Assembly (NCBI GenBank): GCA_040219085.1
Contig: JAVJTC010000033.1
Location: 1-64,000 of the forward strand
DNA: 64,000 bases
Source: Acidimicrobiales bacterium
Lineage (GTDB): Bacteria; Actinomycetota; Acidimicrobiia; Acidimicrobiales; JAVJTC01
Direction: 5' to 3'
The notes beneath the pieces are model-generated. The model ran no database searches. It worked only from the letters and a program-made list of their open reading frames with translations, and was not told the DNA's origin. This document shows, one piece after another, positions 35,118 to 42,473 of this stretch. The position numbers and the translations under genes were made by a program. Within the stretch, counting starts at the first letter, position 1. Each line of letters starts with the position of its first letter.

Positions 35118-35660
35118 TCAGCGGAGCTCGGGAGCCATCCAGGCGACCTCGCCGTCGTCGTCGAAGTCGAAGAAGATCGGTTCGCCGTCGCGGGAGAGAT
35201 CGTCGTCGACGCGCAGGGTGACGTGGGCCTTCTGCGTGCTCCACTTGGCGATGTCACAGAGCAGCTCGACCACCTCGGCCGGAGTGAAGTGGCCGAACAC
35301 CTCCGCTCGCAGTTCGTCGTCGATGTCCGCCGGTCGGCTGAGGAACCGGTCGGCGAGACGTAGCGCGACGTCTGTGCGTGCGTCGAGGCCGGACTCACCG
35401 CGACGCTGCACCGTCGCGACCTCGTCCTCGCTCAGTCCGCTGTGCCTGGCGACCGCCAGGCGGATGGACATTCAGAGGTGACAGTCGTGATAACGGGCGC
35501 AGCGCAGGCGGACGAGCTCGGTCATCGCGGGGTCGATGGCGCGTAGGCGCACGACCGCCGCCTGGTAGTGGTCGAGCGCCTCGGTCATCTCGGGTTGGTA
35601 CGCGGCGCCCAGGGTCCGTTTCGAGAAACCCTCGGGGACAGGGATGCGGGCGCTGGTCAT
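35118..35660 (-). CDS. Predicted selenocysteine-containing CMD/AhpD-like protein
   Basis: Read from ATG 35660 (GGAGG ribosome site 6 bases upstream) to the stop at 35118, this is a 180-residue carboxymuconolactone decarboxylase (CMD) family protein with one in-frame TGA at 35472-35474. The TGA is codon 63 in CARYHDCHL-TGA-MSIRLAVAR. It is the second position of the CxxC redox motif, giving Cys60-His-Leu-Sec63. The reading frame and family similarity continue across it. A GGUC-loop hairpin follows at SECIS distance. Without readthrough the product would be two fragments of 62 and 117 residues, each lacking part of the helical fold. Expected role: thiol/selenol peroxidase or disulfide reductase. 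It overlaps the upstream paralogue by four bases. Sel machinery is not in the window. Confidence 0.8.
35444..35474 (-). promoter_or_regulatory. Predicted bacterial SECIS element downstream of in-frame UGA
   Basis: On the minus strand the UGA (35474-35472) is followed by 10 bases, then stem GCCUGGC (35461-35455), loop GGUC (35454-35451) and stem GCCAGGC (35450-35444). The seven pairs are perfect. The apical loop starts 17 bases after the UGA. The well-known E. coli fdhF SECIS also exposes GGUC at its apex at about this distance (18 bases by my count), the feature read by SelB. The element lies inside the coding sequence, as bacterial SECIS elements do. Confidence 0.78.
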
Positions 35661-36130
35661 GGGGGACCTCCGGAGGTGGCCGGGTCGGGCCCGAAGAGGC
35701 GTTCCGTGGCGACCCGGAGCCTCTGGGACTCGTCGAGTGCGAGTAGTGCGTGGATGAACCCGTAGAGCTCACCGGGGTTCATGTGTGCTGCCACAGCGGC
35801 CACCTGATCGTCGTTGGTCGTCGATACGTCGATCACGAACTGCTCGGCTAGGGCGAGACAGGCCCGGTCGCGTTCGTCGAAGTGATCCGAGCCGGGCCAG
35901 TCGCCGAGCGCGGCCATCTCGTCGGAGGAGACGGCGTCGGAGCCGGCGGCGAGTTCAGCGGCGCAGTCGTGGAGCATGGCGATGCGGAGGCGACAGAGCT
36001 CGGCGATCCGCCGCGGAACCGTCGCCGTCGCCGCGGCGCGGAATGCTCCCAGGTTCTGGTCCACCTCGGGCGCGTGCTCGACGAGCGCCGCGATACGCAG
36101 TGCTGAGCCCGTTGGATCCCCCGTGGTCAC
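35657..36130 (-). CDS. CMD-family protein lacking the second redox cysteine
   Basis: This 157-residue protein (GTG start) resembles the selenoprotein downstream. Its core helix reads AELCRLRIAMLHDCAAELAA, against ELVRLRCARYHDCHL-U in the neighbour. Cys56 aligns with Cys60, but the Sec position is Glu59. It is therefore not a classic CxxC enzyme and may be a non-redox or partner subunit. CMD-fold proteins assemble as oligomers, so a hetero-oligomer with the downstream protein is plausible. Its TGA overlaps the next ATG (ATGA). Confidence 0.7.
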   Translation of the reverse strand: MTTGDPTGSALRIAALVEHAPEVDQNLGAFRAAATATVPRRIAELCRLRIAMLHDCAAELAAGSDAVSSDEMAALGDWPGSDHFDERDRACLALAEQFVIDVSTTNDDQVAAVAAHMNPGELYGFIHALLALDESQRLRVATERLFGPDPATSGGPP

Positions 36131-36178
36131 GAGGCGACGCTATCAGTCGGTCGGGTGCTGGGACCTCACGGTCCGGCC

Positions 36179-36886
36179 TCAGGGTTCCAGGCGGCAGTTG
36201 ACCAGGAGTTCGGGGACGGTGGAGGTGTTGGGCAGGCTGAGAACCGTCGCCACCAGCGCGGAGACGTCTTCGGGCTGGCTCATCGTCGCGGGGTCGATGC
36301 CGAAGCCCTCACCCATTCCCGTCGCCATCCACGAAGGGCACAGGGCCGTCACGCGGACGCCGTCGTCCCAGCCCGCGAACCGCGCCGAAGCGGACAGGGC
36401 CATCATGGCGAACTTCGACATCTCGTAGGCGGTCGCGCGCCCGGACTTCACCCGCTTCCCCGACATCGAGGCGACGTTCACGATCCGACCCTCACCGTCG
36501 GCGCGCAGGTGGGGGAGCGCCGCCTGGATCGTGCGCAGCGGCGCCTTCACGTTCACTTCCCACATCTCGTCGAGCTGGTCCTCCGTCGTCTCCTCCAGGG
36601 GCGCGACCACCGCGGCGCCGGCGTTGTTGACGACCGCCGAGAGGCTCCCGAAGCGGTCCACGGTCGCCGCGACCCAGCTCGCGGGACACGAGCGGTCGTG
36701 GGCGTCGTAGCGGTGCCGGATCGTGCGTTCGTCGTCGAAATCGGCTGTCGCCGCCGCCAACGCGTCGAGGTCCCGGGCTCCCAGGCTGAGGAGGTAGCCC
36801 TCGGCTGACAGACGGCGGCTGATTGCCAACCCGAGCCCCCGGTTCGCGCCCGAGATCATCGCCACCCGGCCGGTCGGATCGAGCAC
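36179..36886 (-). CDS. Short-chain dehydrogenase/reductase
   Basis: This 235-residue SDR starts at GTG 36886 with AGGAGG upstream. Cofactor motif: ISGANRGLGLAISRRLS. NNAG occurs in AVVNNAGAAVV. Catalytic Ser and YxxxK fall in VNVASMSGKRVKSG and AYEMSKFAMM. The acidic residue favouring NAD is not clear after the second strand (SLGARDLD), so NADP is possible. It is divergent from a P450 gene, suggesting a shared oxidation pathway, and sits beside the CMD pair. Confidence 0.87.
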   Translation of the reverse strand: MLDPTGRVAMISGANRGLGLAISRRLSAEGYLLSLGARDLDALAAATADFDDERTIRHRYDAHDRSCPASWVAATVDRFGSLSAVVNNAGAAVVAPLEETTEDQLDEMWEVNVKAPLRTIQAALPHLRADGEGRIVNVASMSGKRVKSGRATAYEMSKFAMMALSASARFAGWDDGVRVTALCPSWMATGMGEGFGIDPATMSQPEDVSALVATVLSLPNTSTVPELLVNCRLEP

Positions 36887-36906
36887 TGGTGCCTCCTGGG
36901 TTCGCT

Positions 36907-36939
36907 GTCTGTCGGTCGTCGCGGTCTGTCGGTCGTCGC
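36907..36939. repeat. 16-bp direct repeat in SDR-P450 divergent region
   Basis: GTCTGTCGGTCGTCGC occurs exactly twice, at 36907-36922 and 36924-36939, with one base between. It lies 21-53 bases upstream of the SDR start and about 86 bases before the P450 start. Tandem exact repeats in a divergent promoter region suggest binding sites for a regulator, but replication slippage is equally possible. Confidence 0.6.
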
Positions 36940-36974
36940 TGTCCTCTGCCAAGATGGAGACGGACCTTCGACGT

Positions 36975-36989
36975 GTTGCGCTGTGCAAC
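36975..36989. promoter_or_regulatory. Short operator-like palindrome before the P450 gene
   Basis: GTTGC (36975-36979) and GCAAC (36985-36989) are separated by five bases, about 36 bases upstream of the P450 start. It could be a repressor site. The arms are short. Confidence 0.3.
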
Positions 36990-37024
36990 GCTAGGTCGAC
37001 CGGGCCGACCTGGGGGAGAGACCG

Positions 37025-38221
37025 ATGGCCGACCATGTTCTCACCGAGTACGACCACATCCGCGAGGCCTACCGCCAGAAGGCCCTGAAGCAGGCGCTCT
37101 ACGACGCCGGGGGCGTGGTGATGGCCGACACGCTCCTCACGCTGTGGGGCGACGACCACCGGCAGCGCCGGCGCCTCGAGAATCGCCTGTTCCGGCGTGA
37201 GACGTTCGAGTTCTACGAGAGCGAGCTCATGCCCGGCGCGATCAAGGAGGTGCTCGATCCCGCGCAGGCCCAGGGTGAAGGAGACGTCGTGCCGCTCTCC
37301 CGACGGATCGTCGTGAACCTGACGGCGATGGCGGCCGGAGTGGACCGGGTGGAGGGTACGCCCGAAGAGACCGACCGGATCTTCCGGTATGCGGTGAAGT
37401 TCTCCGAGGGGGCCACCGCGGTTCACAGCACCCGGGACCCCGAGGAGCTCACAGCCGAGGTCGCGACCGCACTCGAGGCGTGGGACGAGGAGTTCCTGGC
37501 GCCGTCGATAGCCCGGCGCGAGCGCCTGCTGGAGGGCCTGGAGGCCGGCGAGGTGGCGGAGAGCGATCTGCCGCCGGACGTGTTGATGATCCTGATGCGC
37601 AATCAGGACAACCTCGACCTGAGCCGTGACGTGATCCGCCGCGAGGTCGCGTTCTACATGCTGGCCGGGATGCATTCCACTGCGGCCGCCTCGACCCACG
37701 CCGTCCACGAGATCTTCGAGTGGCTCGATGCCGATCCCGGGCGGGCCGACCAGCTCCTCGGCGACGAGTTGCTGCTGCAACGGTGCGTGCACGAGTCCAT
37801 GCGGCTCCATCCGGCCAGCCCGGTCGCGATGCGTGAGGCGATCGAGCCCATCGACTTCTCGTGGGGACTGCACCTCGAGCCGGGGGACACGGTGACCCTG
37901 GACCTGATGTCGGGGAATCGCGACACAGCGGTGTTCGGTGAGGACGCTGCGGCGTTCAACCCCGACCGGAGCTTCCGTGATGACGTGCAGCCGTGGGGTC
38001 ACAGCTTCGGCGGTGGGCGTCACGCCTGCATCGGCATGGAGCTCGACGGCGGGATTCCGCCGGACCCCGACGGTGCCAAGTCGGTCCTGTTGGGCAGCGT
38101 CGCCCTCATCGTCGAAGGGCTGTTGCAGCGCGGTGCGCGCCGTGATCCTCAGGATCCTCCCACCCAGGACGAGACCACCACCCGCAAGTGGTGGGGGCGC
38201 TACCCGGTCCTGTTCAGCTGA
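37025..38221 (+). CDS. Cytochrome P450
   Basis: This 398-residue P450 has the I-helix region FYMLAGMHSTAAASTHAVHE, ExxR in CVHESMRLHP and the heme loop FGGGRHACIGMEL with proximal Cys335. The N-terminus begins within the usual B-helix area (DHIREAYRQKALKQALYDAG), so it is slightly short but complete. It is soluble, needing separate ferredoxin and reductase, which are absent here. The divergent SDR may process the same compound. Ribosome site GGGGGAGAG precedes the ATG. Confidence 0.9.
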   Translation: MADHVLTEYDHIREAYRQKALKQALYDAGGVVMADTLLTLWGDDHRQRRRLENRLFRRETFEFYESELMPGAIKEVLDPAQAQGEGDVVPLSRRIVVNLTAMAAGVDRVEGTPEETDRIFRYAVKFSEGATAVHSTRDPEELTAEVATALEAWDEEFLAPSIARRERLLEGLEAGEVAESDLPPDVLMILMRNQDNLDLSRDVIRREVAFYMLAGMHSTAAASTHAVHEIFEWLDADPGRADQLLGDELLLQRCVHESMRLHPASPVAMREAIEPIDFSWGLHLEPGDTVTLDLMSGNRDTAVFGEDAAAFNPDRSFRDDVQPWGHSFGGGRHACIGMELDGGIPPDPDGAKSVLLGSVALIVEGLLQRGARRDPQDPPTQDETTTRKWWGRYPVLFS

Positions 38222-38233
38222 GCCCCGGCGACT

Positions 38234-38629
38234 TCAGGCGTTGCGCATCGGAGCGGATCGCTCGAGCCACACGTGGTAGTCGAGGTAGTCGCGCACCGCT
38301 GTGATCGACGACGTGGCGACGTCGACATCCCACACGCCGTTGCACTCGATCGCGTACTCGACCCCGGCCACCCAGAACCGGTCGACGCGTTCGAGCCACA
38401 CCCGGTCCTCGCCGTCGGATTCGGTGACGATGTCCCAGCGGACCTTGTCGCACCGGCCGAGCGCGCGGCCGAATAGCTCGCGGATGGCCTCACGGCCCTC
38501 GTAGGGCGGATGGGGGACGTTCTGGTACGTCGCGTCGGGGGCGAAGCACTCCGCCACCGCGTCCACGTCGCGCGACTCCACGGCCCCGAGAAACCGGTCC
38601 ACCACCTCGCGAGCGGTCGACGCCGGCAT
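38234..38629 (-). CDS. NTF2-like (SnoaL/limonene epoxide hydrolase fold) protein
   Basis: This 131-residue protein starts at ATG 38629, one base after the encapsulin stop. The sequence REVVDRFLGAVESRDVDAVA, CFAPDATYQNVP and GREAIRELFGRALG is typical of the NTF2 cone fold. Trp and Asp/Glu residues in WDIVTESDGEDRVWLERVDR line a pocket. Possible activities are hydrolase, isomerase or simple binding. Its tight coupling to encapsulin genes raises the possibility that it is an accessory or second cargo, but I see no clear targeting peptide at its C-terminus (SAPMRNA). Confidence 0.72.
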   Translation of the reverse strand: MPASTAREVVDRFLGAVESRDVDAVAECFAPDATYQNVPHPPYEGREAIRELFGRALGRCDKVRWDIVTESDGEDRVWLERVDRFWVAGVEYAIECNGVWDVDVATSSITAVRDYLDYHVWLERSAPMRNA

Positions 38630-38630
38630 T

Positions 38631-39437
38631 TCAGTCGTCGTAGCGCAGGGCGATCGCCTGCTCCGGTGCGGGGTTGACGACGGTGAGGGACTCGGTGATG
38701 TACAGCTCGACGCTGTCGGACGTGTGCCCACCGAAGCCGACCGAATGGTCCTGGCCGCAGACGATCTTCTGGTCGCCGTCCATCGCGACGACCACCGCGC
38801 CGTCGACCATCGGGGCCCACACGACCGGGCCGCCGAGGATCAACTTGATGTGTTCGAGCACCGGATAGCCGCCGTGCTGGGTCGTTGCGATCACGCCGCG
38901 GTGACAGCGCGGGCCGAGTGCGATGCCGTAGGGGCCGTCGACGCCGGCCTCACGCATTGCGGCCACGGCCAGGGCGACCTTGTTCGGGTATGCCCCGAAG
39001 TCGTCGTCGAGGGTGATGGGCTCGTGGGGTGAAGCGGTGACCAGACCGGCGATGCCCGCGTCGTCGGATCCGTCGTAGACGAGCCGGTCTTCGGCCTCTG
39101 CGATCAGTCGGGCGGCCTTCTGGGCCGGGGCCAGATCCGGCGCGATCGCTCCCCGGGAGATGGCTTCGAGCTCGGTGAGCTGGAGGCTGAATGCGGCGCG
39201 TAGCTCGACCATCCGTTGGACGTCGCGCGACGAAACGGTCACGCCCTCCACCGGCGATCCGCCCAGCGGCGAGACCCGACCGGTGCCGACGGCGGCGTGG
39301 TCCCAGCCGTGTGGGCCCGAGAACGAGACGAGGCGGCGGGCGCTGAGGAAGAGCCTCAGAGCCGAACTCACTTCTTCGTCGACCGCCCCCCAGGCCTCGT
39401 CGTCGATGGGGGCTCTCTCTCGTAGCAGCCAGTTCAC
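38631..39437 (-). CDS. Encapsulin shell protein (linocin M18 family)
   Basis: This 268-residue protein has the HK97-fold family start MNWLLRERAPIDDEAWGAVD, then SARRLVSFSGPHGWDHAAVG, GTGRVSPL, GRPLHRG-like GPRCHRGV and YPVLEHIKLILGGPVVWAPM. The ending SVELYITESLTVVNPAPEQA is also characteristic. It self-assembles into a protein nanocompartment, probably T=1 for this length (family 1). It overlaps the upstream cargo gene by four bases, a conserved operon arrangement. Confidence 0.93.
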   Translation of the reverse strand: MNWLLRERAPIDDEAWGAVDEEVSSALRLFLSARRLVSFSGPHGWDHAAVGTGRVSPLGGSPVEGVTVSSRDVQRMVELRAAFSLQLTELEAISRGAIAPDLAPAQKAARLIAEAEDRLVYDGSDDAGIAGLVTASPHEPITLDDDFGAYPNKVALAVAAMREAGVDGPYGIALGPRCHRGVIATTQHGGYPVLEHIKLILGGPVVWAPMVDGAVVVAMDGDQKIVCGQDHSVGFGGHTSDSVELYITESLTVVNPAPEQAIALRYDD

Positions 39438-39841
39438 AGTGACTCCTCTCCTCGCAGGCTTCCGATACCGAGGTCAGCGCGGGGTGCGTCTGCCTCGTCA
39501 TGTCCGTCGCCGTCACCGTCGCCGTCAGCGTCAGCGCCGCCGGTGGCGTGGTCCTCGACCTCGGTGACGGGGCGATCGGTGAACAGATACGTGCGGAGGA
39601 CCTCGTCGAAGCCGGCATCGTTGCGCCGCAGCCACTCGAGGTTCATCGCGGCGTGTTCCTTCTCCTCGTCACGGTTGTGGGCGAGGATCTCGGCCAGAGC
39701 GGGGTCCGCGGTGGCGGCGACCCGCTGGTCGTACCAGTCGACCGCCTCGAGTTCCTCCATGAGTGAAACGATCGCCCGGTGGCGATCGATCACGGTCTCG
39801 GGGAGCCCGGAACGCTCTTCGTGCAGACCTTCCGATCCCAA
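39434..39841 (-). CDS. Encapsulated ferritin-like cargo protein (EncFtn type)
   Basis: A TTG start at 39841 with AGGAGGT upstream gives 135 residues. Two helices carry the ferroxidase-type residues: Glu32, Trp36 and Tyr37 in ELEAVDWYDQR, then Glu60, Glu62 and His63 in DEEKEHAAMNLEWL. A flexible Asp/Gly/His-rich linker (about 98-122) leads to the cargo-loading peptide LGIGSLRG (124-131), close to the LxVGSLxR consensus. It should dock inside the encapsulin and oxidise Fe(II) for storage. The two proteins form an iron store or oxidative-stress compartment. Confidence 0.9.
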   Translation of the reverse strand: MGSEGLHEERSGLPETVIDRHRAIVSLMEELEAVDWYDQRVAATADPALAEILAHNRDEEKEHAAMNLEWLRRNDAGFDEVLRTYLFTDRPVTEVEDHATGGADADGDGDGDGHDEADAPRADLGIGSLRGEESL

Positions 39842-39997
39842 GACGTGACCTCCTCGTCGTTGACGTCTCCGTTCGACCAGGTTGCCAGGCTGCGGGGCCC
39901 GGGTCGACTCGGCGGACGCGACACGTGTCGCGACGCGCGGATCGTACCCCCGTCGTCGTCGGGGGAAACTGTGGGAACCCGACCGAGGAGGCGGCCC

Positions 39998-40636
39998 GTG
40001 CCCTTCGACGACGACACCCGACTCACCGTCAGCCAGGTCGATGACAACCGTTGGCGACTCGAGCGTGAGCTCGTCTACCACGGTCGGTCAGACACCTTCC
40101 GCGTCCCCGCCGGATTCACGACCGACTTCGCGTCGGTTCCGAGGCCGCTGTGGTGGCTCGTCCCCCGCTATGGCCGGTTCACCCGTTCGACCGTGCTCCA
40201 CGACCACCTCTGGGGTCTCGCCGACGCCGGCCGGATCAGCCGCTGTGACGCGGACGGCATCTTCCGCCGATCGATGAACGAGTTGGGTGTGCCCTTCCTG
40301 CAACGCTGGATCATGTGGGCGGCCGTGCGACTCGGCGGGGTCAGAGTGCGCTGGACCGAACCGCTGCGATGCGGGCCGGCGTCTGCGCTGGCCTTCGTGG
40401 TCATCGCCGTGCCGACCTTCGCCTTCGTGCTCCCCGTGGCGCTGGCGACGGCGGTCTTCCTGGGGCTGTTCTGGCTTCTCGAGGGCATGACTGCACTCGT
40501 CGTGAGGTTGGTGGCGCGGCGACCGGTCAACATGCCGCGCCGGACCTGGTATTCGGAGAGCACGCGGTTCCCCGAGCCCTTCCCCTCTCCCGCGTCCGAG
40601 GATGCTCCGACGCTGTGGCAGGATCGATCACCGTGA
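39998..40636 (+). CDS. DUF1353-domain protein with C-terminal membrane segment
   Basis: The GTG at 39998 follows GAGGAGG and gives 212 residues. The DUF1353 signature is clear: FRVPAGFTTDFASVPRPLWW (about 30-50) and HDHLWGLADAGRISRCDADG. This domain is also found in phage-associated proteins and its function is unknown. A hydrophobic region (about 128-165, ALAFVVIAVPTFAFVLPVAL) adds one or two helices. Its stop overlaps the thioesterase start (GTGA). Confidence 0.78.
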   Translation: MPFDDDTRLTVSQVDDNRWRLERELVYHGRSDTFRVPAGFTTDFASVPRPLWWLVPRYGRFTRSTVLHDHLWGLADAGRISRCDADGIFRRSMNELGVPFLQRWIMWAAVRLGGVRVRWTEPLRCGPASALAFVVIAVPTFAFVLPVALATAVFLGLFWLLEGMTALVVRLVARRPVNMPRRTWYSESTRFPEPFPSPASEDAPTLWQDRSP

Positions 40637-41097
40637 ACACCGATGACTGGAACGCGCTCGGCCTCGGCCACATGGCGCCGCGGCTGGATCCGGAGAAGTC
40701 GATCCTTTCGGTCCTGGGGATCGAACTCGAGCCCGTCGACGACGAGACGATCCGCGCCGTCGTGCCGGTGACCGACCGGATCCGCCAACCGATGGCACTC
40801 GTACACGGTGGGGTGTACGGACTCATCGCCGAGACGGTCGCGTCGGTCGCCACCGCCCGGTTGGTGTATCCCGATGGTCTGCATGCCTTCGGTGCGGGCT
40901 ACAGCACGAACCTCCTGCGGCCGATATCTGTCGGATCGATACATGCGTTGGGGACCCTGCGACACCGTGGGCGAACTACCCTCGTGTGGAACGTCGACAT
41001 GAGCGACGACGAGGGACGGCTGTGTGCCGTCACACTGATGACGATGGCCGTGCGCCCCGACCAGGCCCCGCGACCGGAACAAGGAGACCCCCGATGA
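40633..41097 (+). CDS. PaaI-type hotdog thioesterase
   Basis: This 154-residue hotdog-fold protein has the PaaI-family loop MALVHGGVYGLIAETVASVA and the strand pair GYSTNLLRPISVGSIHALGT. The HGG motif and the following Glu (in AETVAS) fit the catalytic site for acyl-CoA hydrolysis. It is linked to its neighbours by four-base overlaps on both sides. The acyl substrate, often phenylacetyl- or other aromatic-CoA, is not defined. Confidence 0.83.
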   Translation: MNTDDWNALGLGHMAPRLDPEKSILSVLGIELEPVDDETIRAVVPVTDRIRQPMALVHGGVYGLIAETVASVATARLVYPDGLHAFGAGYSTNLLRPISVGSIHALGTLRHRGRTTLVWNVDMSDDEGRLCAVTLMTMAVRPDQAPRPEQGDPR

Positions 41098-42446
41098 CCC
41101 GAATTCTGACAGCCATGCTCCTCGCTGTGGCCCTCGTCGCCGCCGCATGCGGTGGGGGCGACGACGACGCCGAACCAGAAGGGGCCGACGGCACAGCCGA
41201 CGCCGGTGCCGACGGTGTCGATGGTGACGTCGCGGCCGGCGACGACGACGGGTCCACGCAGGGACAGGGAGCCGGCGACGGTGCGTCCGGCGGAGCTGTC
41301 GACGGGGCGGTCATCATCGTCTCGGGGCTCGGATCGTACGGCGTCAGCGCCGACGCCACGGAGGGGACGCCCATCGAGTTCGCCGACATGGACGGCGTGA
41401 GCGTGGGCACCGAACCGGTGACCGACGGTGAAGGGGCATACGTGTTGACCTTCCGGACTCTGGAAGGCCAGTCGTTCGCTGCGGAGGCGTTCGTCGGTCG
41501 CGTCGATCTCGCGACGGGCGAGACCTCGACCGTCGCCCGCATCGGGGTGGACCGTGAGTCCGATGACGCCGAGGAGCTGACCGAGTACGGGCCGATGGTC
41601 GCGATCGACGGAGAGGTATGGGTCTACTCGCAGGTCTTCGGCGAGTCGACCGGCGAATTGCTGCGTCTGTCCCCCGACTCACCGGACGGCCCGGTCGCGA
41701 GCGTGACGCTGTCGCGCCCGCAGGCGCTGCACACCGACGGCGAGATGATCTACGTCTGGACCGAGTCGGGCCTCACCGTGATCGACCCCGCGACCGGTTC
41801 CACGTCGGTCCTAGTGCCGACCGGTGTCGTCATCGCCGAAGCCGCACCGGATGTCGACCTGGGGTCGCTGGTCATCAGCCGCTCCGGGGCCGCACCGGCG
41901 GCGGAGGATCTGGACTTCGTCGCCCGCAGCCTCGCCGTCGACGGGGGTTCCATCAACGGCACGACCCTCGGTGACGGCGTGTTCTGGGTGAGCATCGACG
42001 GCGTGTTGTCGACGTCGGCGGGCGACACGGTGCTGGCTGAGGCGCTGGTCGGCTTCGACGTCACCGACGGAACCGTGACCGCGGTGATCCCCACGATCGG
42101 CGACGGTGACTACTTTTTCGAGGAGAACAGCGTCGACGTCGGCGACTCCGAGATCGCGGCCTTCGACGGTGCCGTGTGGATCGTCGACCGCCAGGACAAC
42201 GGCGCACTGTTGCGGGTCGACCCCGCGTCGGGCGAGGTGGCGGTCACCTACGAGCCGTGTGCGCCTCCGCTCGAGTGCGAGGACGCCAGCTTCATCCTGA
42301 CCGACCCTGATGCCCTGTGGCTCGACGTCACCCGCTACGAGGTGACGGGAGAGGGGTCCCGGTCCGGCGAGATCTGGGTCGAACGCATCGACACGGGTAC
42401 CGGTGCGGTCGCCGCGTCGGCGTCGGTGCAGTCGCTGATCTTCTGA
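41094..42446 (+). CDS. Large lipoprotein with beta-propeller-like repeats
   Basis: This 450-residue protein has a lipoprotein signal (LLAVALVAAAC, Cys19), then an acidic Gly/Asp linker (20-65). The rest shows repeating strands such as GEVWVYSQVFGESTGELLRL, EMIYVWTESGLTVIDPATG and GAVWIVDRQDNGALLRVDPA. These resemble irregular beta-propeller blades. A single pair of close cysteines occurs in CAPPLECED. It may be an extracellular binding protein. It has no recognised enzymatic motif. The start overlaps the thioesterase stop. Confidence 0.68.
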   Translation: MTRILTAMLLAVALVAAACGGGDDDAEPEGADGTADAGADGVDGDVAAGDDDGSTQGQGAGDGASGGAVDGAVIIVSGLGSYGVSADATEGTPIEFADMDGVSVGTEPVTDGEGAYVLTFRTLEGQSFAAEAFVGRVDLATGETSTVARIGVDRESDDAEELTEYGPMVAIDGEVWVYSQVFGESTGELLRLSPDSPDGPVASVTLSRPQALHTDGEMIYVWTESGLTVIDPATGSTSVLVPTGVVIAEAAPDVDLGSLVISRSGAAPAAEDLDFVARSLAVDGGSINGTTLGDGVFWVSIDGVLSTSAGDTVLAEALVGFDVTDGTVTAVIPTIGDGDYFFEENSVDVGDSEIAAFDGAVWIVDRQDNGALLRVDPASGEVAVTYEPCAPPLECEDASFILTDPDALWLDVTRYEVTGEGSRSGEIWVERIDTGTGAVAASASVQSLIF

Positions 42447-42452
42447 GCCGAC

Positions 42453-42470
42453 GGGACGGCGCCGCGTCCC
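42453..42470. terminator. Hairpin between convergent lipoprotein and NYN genes
   Basis: GGGACG (42453-42458) pairs with CGTCCC (42465-42470) around a 6-base loop, filling the 27-bp gap between two convergent stops. No T-run is present. Confidence 0.45.
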
Positions 42471-42473
42471 CGG

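Noticed and set aside
35118-35471. Two separate genes joined by stop-restart TGAATG
   Set aside because: Possible mechanically, but the downstream start lacks a clear ribosome site, both pieces are parts of one CMD domain, and the stop falls on the redox position with a SECIS-like hairpin. Kept only as the alternative to recoding.
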